Positions 60,771-64,000 of a DNA stretch of 64,000 nt are shown piece by piece (position 1 is the stretch's first letter; the number at the start of each line of letters is the position of its first letter). The stretch covers positions 124,001-188,000 of the forward strand of contig JAEYOW010000016.1 in NCBI GenBank assembly GCA_023411375.1, in the 5' to 3' direction. The notes under the pieces are model-generated. The model saw only the letters and a program-made list of their open reading frames with translations, had not been told where the DNA came from and ran no database searches. Origin of the DNA: Bacillota bacterium (GTDB lineage: Bacteria; Bacillota; Clostridia; Christensenellales; Aristaeellaceae). The translations under genes and the position numbers were made by a program.

Positions 60771-61832
60771 ATGACAAATCACCCCCTTGCCCGCGCACGG
60801 CGCGGGGAGCCCTTAACCGATACTCAGCTGCTCATGACAATTACAATCTGCATTTTCGTTTGCATGTACCTTTTGGCGATGGCTATATGGGGCGGCGGTT
60901 TTCTGCGCGTGCAGCAGCTTTTCGACATGCTCAATAACAACGCGGCGTTGATTGTGGTCGCGTGCTCGCTAACGGTTGTGATGATTGGCGGAGGCATCGA
61001 TATCTCGGTGGGCGGCGTGACTGCGCTGGTCGTGATGAGTTGCGTTACGCATATCGAAAATGGCGGCAACGTCCTTACGGCGGCGCTTTTGGCGTTGGGT
61101 ATCGGCGTGGCTTTCGGTATTGCGCAGGGCTTTTTAATTGCAAGGCTGGAAATTCAACCGTTTATTGTTACCCTGGCGGGCATGTTTTTTGCGCGGGGCA
61201 TGACGACTATCGTGAGCGCCGTGCCGCAGAAGGTGACGCACGAAGGCTTTTTAGCGCTTATGAATACCCGCATTGAGATTCCATGGCTGGGCTATGTGGC
61301 GAAAAACGGCAAGCTGATTCCTGGGCGATTGGAGCTTGGCGTTCTCATCGCGCTGGCGGTTGTGCTGCTCATCGCCTTTCTGCTGCGCAAGACCAGGCTG
61401 GGACGAAACTTTTACGCCGTCGGCGGCAATAGCCAAAGTGCGCTGATGCTGGGCATCAACGTAAGGCGCGCGCGTTTTTGGTCTTACGTTATCAGCAGCG
61501 CGCTGGCAGGCATCGCGGGCTTTGTGCTGATGATGCACACGGGCGCAGGCAACACCACCAACGCGGCAGGCGCTGAGATGAACGCAATCGCATCCTCCAT
61601 CATCGGCGGCACGCTGCTCACAGGCGGCGTTGGCAACGTATTCGGTACGCTGTTTGGCGTGCTGACGCTATCCACCATCAAGTCCATCGTGACAACATCG
61701 GGATTGAGAGACCCATGGTGGCAAAGCGTCACCACGGGCGCAATGCTGTGTTTCTTCATCCTGCTGCAAAGCGTCGTGTTAAACGCGCGCGGAAAAAAGA
61801 GCTCAAGCGTCGGCGTGGAAAAGCAGATATGA
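60771..61832 (+). CDS. yjfF: Furanose ABC transporter permease, YjfF-like
   Basis: The start at 60771 lies one base after the ytfT stop and follows GGGAAAGGAA. The 353-residue permease has the family motif VVMIGGGIDISVGGVTALV near 69 and GNVFGTLFGVLTLSTIKS near 290. The order Q-R-T-F equals the E. coli ytfQ-ytfR-ytfT-yjfF operon, which imports galactofuranose. Confidence 0.92.
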   Translation: MTNHPLARARRGEPLTDTQLLMTITICIFVCMYLLAMAIWGGGFLRVQQLFDMLNNNAALIVVACSLTVVMIGGGIDISVGGVTALVVMSCVTHIENGGNVLTAALLALGIGVAFGIAQGFLIARLEIQPFIVTLAGMFFARGMTTIVSAVPQKVTHEGFLALMNTRIEIPWLGYVAKNGKLIPGRLELGVLIALAVVLLIAFLLRKTRLGRNFYAVGGNSQSALMLGINVRRARFWSYVISSALAGIAGFVLMMHTGAGNTTNAAGAEMNAIASSIIGGTLLTGGVGNVFGTLFGVLTLSTIKSIVTTSGLRDPWWQSVTTGAMLCFFILLQSVVLNARGKKSSSVGVEKQI

Positions 61833-62164
61833 GGGATCGCCTTCGTCGATTTTGCTTCATTCCCTGCCGTTTCTGACGGCATAACGGACCTGCAAAAGTG
61901 TTCCGGCACTGTCAATACAATAATTTATAACCGGGTATCATTGCGACAGAAGATGACTAACAACAGGAAAAAAAGGATGCTTCGAACGCTTTTGTCGTTC
62001 TCTGCTTCTGTGGCTTTGGGTGGCAGACAAAAAGGCCGCGAAAACCGCAGAAGCGCATTCCTTTGGCTGATGTAATTTCTACGCTTCCGCGCTCCGTCGT
62101 TGCTGTCATCCCTGACTTTAAAAATCCATCTGATAACCGGAAAGGACAAAAAATCTGTATAAAC
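61833..62164. other. Gene-free stretch
   Basis: Between yjfF and the tRNA terminator I see no supportable gene. A short GCCGTTTCTGACGGC hairpin near 61877-61891 without a T-run may be a weak end to the importer operon. Confidence 0.4.
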
Positions 62165-62202
62165 AAAAAAGTGACCCGCCTGAACGAATCGAAGCGAACC
62201 AC
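62165..62202 (-). terminator. Terminator of the tRNA-Trp gene
   Basis: On the minus strand, an 11-pair stem with several G-U pairs (62192-62202 with 62171-62181) and a 10-base loop is followed by six T (62165-62170). It begins 2 bases after the tRNA CCA end. Confidence 0.7.
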
Positions 62203-62204
62203 TA

Positions 62205-62278
62205 TGGCAGGGGCAGAAGGACTCGAACCCTCAACAAAGGTTTTGGAGACCCACGTGTTACCGTTACACCATGCCCCT
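62205..62278 (-). tRNA. tRNA-Trp (anticodon CCA)
   Basis: The minus strand folds into a 74-base tRNA with encoded CCA. The acceptor AGGGGCA pairs with TGCCCCT, with discriminator G. The D-arm GTGT/AACAC carries GG, the anticodon loop is CTCCAAA (anticodon CCA), and the T-arm GAGGG-TTCGAGT-CCTTC follows. The outermost anticodon-stem pair (27-43) is T-T, a small irregularity. A consensus promoter and a terminator flank it, so it is a single-gene unit. Confidence 0.93.
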
Positions 62279-62293
62279 ACGGAACATTTACAG

Positions 62294-62322
62294 AGTATAC
62301 ACGAGCTTTCGACCTTTGTCAA
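62294..62322 (-). promoter_or_regulatory. Promoter of tRNA-Trp
   Basis: On the minus strand TTGACA (62317-62322) and TATACT (62294-62299) are 17 bases apart, ending 15 bases before the tRNA 5' end. Confidence 0.85.
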
Positions 62323-62370
62323 GCCTAAAACGCAGGTTTTTTCAGCTTCCAACAAAAAGCGCAACCCGCC

Positions 62371-62781
62371 CTATGTAAGGTTGTTCTGGACGGGCAAAAC
62401 CAGCAGTTCTTCATAGCCGGTCTCATTGTCAAAAGCCGCGTAAAAGGAATAATTATCCAGTTCGCACAGCACAACCTCGGCGGTGGTATTTACCGTACAA
62501 CCCTCCATAAGGTGGCCGCCGATTGTGCTCAGATCTTCCCGGCTGAAGGCGATATGAATATGACAGCGCACGGCGCTCACTGTACCCGTCACGCTGACGA
62601 TCTCAAGAGGCTCCTCCAGGGCGCGCACGGTGGCGCCGCCTGCGTCCCGCACGCGCGCGGCGCTTACGCATCCCACGCAGCAGGCCACATATCCTGCGGA
62701 AATTCTATGCGATACGGCATAATCCCTGATGCTGCGGTATAAATCCGCCCCTCTAAGCAAGCGGAAAATATGATGCCTCAC
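62371..62781 (-). CDS. PPC-domain (DUF296) DNA-binding-like protein
   Basis: The 136-residue protein is a single PPC/DUF296 domain, with GYVACCVGCVSAARVRDAGG near 30, EIVSVTGTVS near 60 and the metal-type HIHIAFS near 73 followed by GGHLMEGC. Bacterial members form trimers; DNA binding is known for plant AHL proteins but not proved for these. Its ATG overlaps the stop of the MFS gene upstream, so the two are one unit. Confidence 0.88.
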   Translation of the reverse strand: MRHHIFRLLRGADLYRSIRDYAVSHRISAGYVACCVGCVSAARVRDAGGATVRALEEPLEIVSVTGTVSAVRCHIHIAFSREDLSTIGGHLMEGCTVNTTAEVVLCELDNYSFYAAFDNETGYEELLVLPVQNNLT

Positions 62782-64000
62782 CGCGAAGTCCCCTTTCCTT
62801 TTGCGCGCCGCATGCGCCTGCGCTCACGCCTGCGCAGGATGTAGGCTCTCGCCCCCAGATACCTGCGAAACGCGCCTTGTCCGGCTGTGACCGCCAGATC
62901 GCGCAGTACATCCCGCGCCCGCCAAGCGTCCTCCTCGCGGATACGCGGCAGCAGAACAAAATAAACGGCGATTCTCAGCAGAACCGTGAGCAGGAAAATG
63001 TAGTGCGAGTTTGTCCACTTCACGCCAAGTACGGCGTATTCCCGCGCGCCCAGCGCCATAAGCGGGTTTTGCATCAACCACCCGCCAACGGCGTTGCCTA
63101 ACGCCACGCCGAACAGGTTGTAGCAGGCAAAAAAGATGGCGATGTACATGGAGCGGTGGCGGCGCGGGGATTGTTTGAGATACATATTCTGCTGGCTCAG
63201 CTCAAACGCTGGCCAGAATACGCCGGATATAGCGCTGCTGAGCAGCACCCAACCCGCCGCGTCCGGCGTGGCGAGAAGGTAGGGCAATGGAGAAAGCGCG
63301 GTAAACATCACCGTCAGTTGAAGTACCGGTTTAATGCCGTAGCGGTCGATCAGCCTGCCCCAGCGCGCGACCACGAACACCGTGATCAGATTGGAGGCAA
63401 TCTGCGTGTAAAGCGATATCTGGGTAAAGCTCATATGCAGGTCTTCCAGCATATACACGTTGTAAAACGGCGCTGCAACGTTGATGGCAAAGTAAAACAG
63501 GGTATAAAACAGCACTACTTTAATAAAGGGCTTGTTCTGCCATACCTCCCGGATCATCTCGCCAAAGGGTGTCTTGTCCGTGCCGCCGTCGGGCTCCAGC
63601 ATCGGCGGCCAGTCCACGCGGAAGAAACAAAGAATGTCCAGCATGGCGGATACGCCCGCAAGCACCAGCGCGACAGAATAGCCCACCACGCCCAGTGTGT
63701 CGATCATTTCAGAAATCAGAAGGCCGCATACCACGCCGGATATCAGGTAGATTTTTTGACGCGCGCCAAAGTATTGGCCGCGAATGCGCATGGGCACCAA
63801 ATCGCCCATCAGGCTGCCAAAGCCGATGTTGACAAAGCTGTTGCCCACCGAGATCATCACCACAAACACCACGACGATCCAGATGCGCAGGTCGATATTC
63901 ATTCCGGGAAACAGGAAAGGCATGAGTCCGATGGGTACCCAGAAAAAGCGCCCTAAAAGGCCGAAAAACAAGAAGAGAAAACGCCTGTTCCGCTTTTTCT
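62778..64000 (-). CDS. Major facilitator superfamily transporter, 5' end cut by window
   Basis: The frame is open to the window edge; a TTG at 63971 is not a convincing start because coding-like sequence continues upstream. At least 397 residues are visible with about ten membrane helices. It has a motif A-like VVARWGRLIDRYGIKPV near 205 and a long basic tail (RRRERRRMRRAKGKG). It resembles the MFS proteins of Firmicutes that accompany PPC-domain genes. The substrate is unknown. Confidence 0.85.
   Translation of the reverse strand, partial: KKRNRRFLFLFFGLLGRFFWVPIGLMPFLFPGMNIDLRIWIVVVFVVMISVGNSFVNIGFGSLMGDLVPMRIRGQYFGARQKIYLISGVVCGLLISEMIDTLGVVGYSVALVLAGVSAMLDILCFFRVDWPPMLEPDGGTDKTPFGEMIREVWQNKPFIKVVLFYTLFYFAINVAAPFYNVYMLEDLHMSFTQISLYTQIASNLITVFVVARWGRLIDRYGIKPVLQLTVMFTALSPLPYLLATPDAAGWVLLSSAISGVFWPAFELSQQNMYLKQSPRRHRSMYIAIFFACYNLFGVALGNAVGGWLMQNPLMALGAREYAVLGVKWTNSHYIFLLTVLLRIAVYFVLLPRIREEDAWRARDVLRDLAVTAGQGAFRRYLGARAYILRRRERRRMRRAKGKGTSR

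Noticed and set aside
61957..62364. Open frame across the tRNA-Trp region on the minus strand
   Set aside because: It contains the CNGNTWVSKTFVEGSSPSAP-type translation that is typical of reading through tRNA-Trp; the RNA gene, with its own promoter and terminator, explains the sequence.
1..64000. CRISPR arrays, insertion sequences, phage genes, rRNA
   Set aside because: I found no regularly spaced repeat array, transposase, integrase, phage structural gene or ribosomal RNA anywhere in the window.

Overview
The window reads as one continuous stretch of chromosome from a low-to-medium GC Firmicute of the class Clostridia. Supporting signs are strong AGGAGG ribosome binding sites, sigma-A type promoters, a meso-diaminopimelate type MurE, a SpoVD-like transpeptidase with PASTA domains, LytS/YesM-type sensor kinases with AraC-type response regulators, and an N-terminally extended MraZ. 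The many Ala/Met-rich signal peptides on sugar-binding proteins and the glycoside hydrolase content recall gut Clostridia of the Christensenellales type; that last placement is inference, not shown by a marker gene.

Layout. 1-4.6 kb: housekeeping-type singletons (acetyltransferase fragment, zinc-ribbon proteins, secreted CAP protein, metallophosphoesterase). 4.7-18.7 kb: a division and cell wall cluster, mraZ-ftsL-ftsI/spoVD-murE-mraY-murD-ftsW-murA-ftsQ-ftsA-ftsZ, which lacks the usual rsmH, murF and murG. 18.7-19.3 kb: a small XRE regulator and a divergent small gene sharing two operator-like dyads. 19.3-30.5 kb: a minus-strand arabinofuranoside utilisation locus (AraC regulator, two GH127, one GH51, one GH5-like enzyme, and an Lpl-type ABC importer). 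31.6-40.7 kb: a plus-strand catabolic operon of unknown substrate (AtuA-family protein, DUF4387 protein, ABC importer, two ADP-ribosylglycohydrolase-family enzymes, FCD-type GntR regulator).

40.8-45.2 kb: an AT-richer island that looks like a ribosomally made peptide system. It has a 57-residue six-cysteine peptide at 41910-42083, a radical SAM/SPASM maturase that has lost its catalytic CxxxCxxC segment, a secreted S41 protease and an ABC exporter. 45.2-52.7 kb: surface and secreted proteins (phosphodiester glycosidase, Lgt-like membrane protein, repeat protein with a C-type lectin domain, DUF6273 protein, a dead-sortase/C39 fusion, a secreted metallo-beta-lactamase-fold protein). 52.9-61.8 kb: a binding lipoprotein, histidine kinase and response regulator followed by a ytfQ-ytfR-ytfT-yjfF furanose importer. 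62.2-64 kb: tRNA-Trp, a PPC-domain protein and an MFS transporter cut by the window edge.

The most unusual items are the peptide island with its internally deleted maturase, the sortase-like/C39 fusion that has lost two of three sortase catalytic residues, and the AtuA/DUF4387/double ADP-ribosylglycohydrolase operon.
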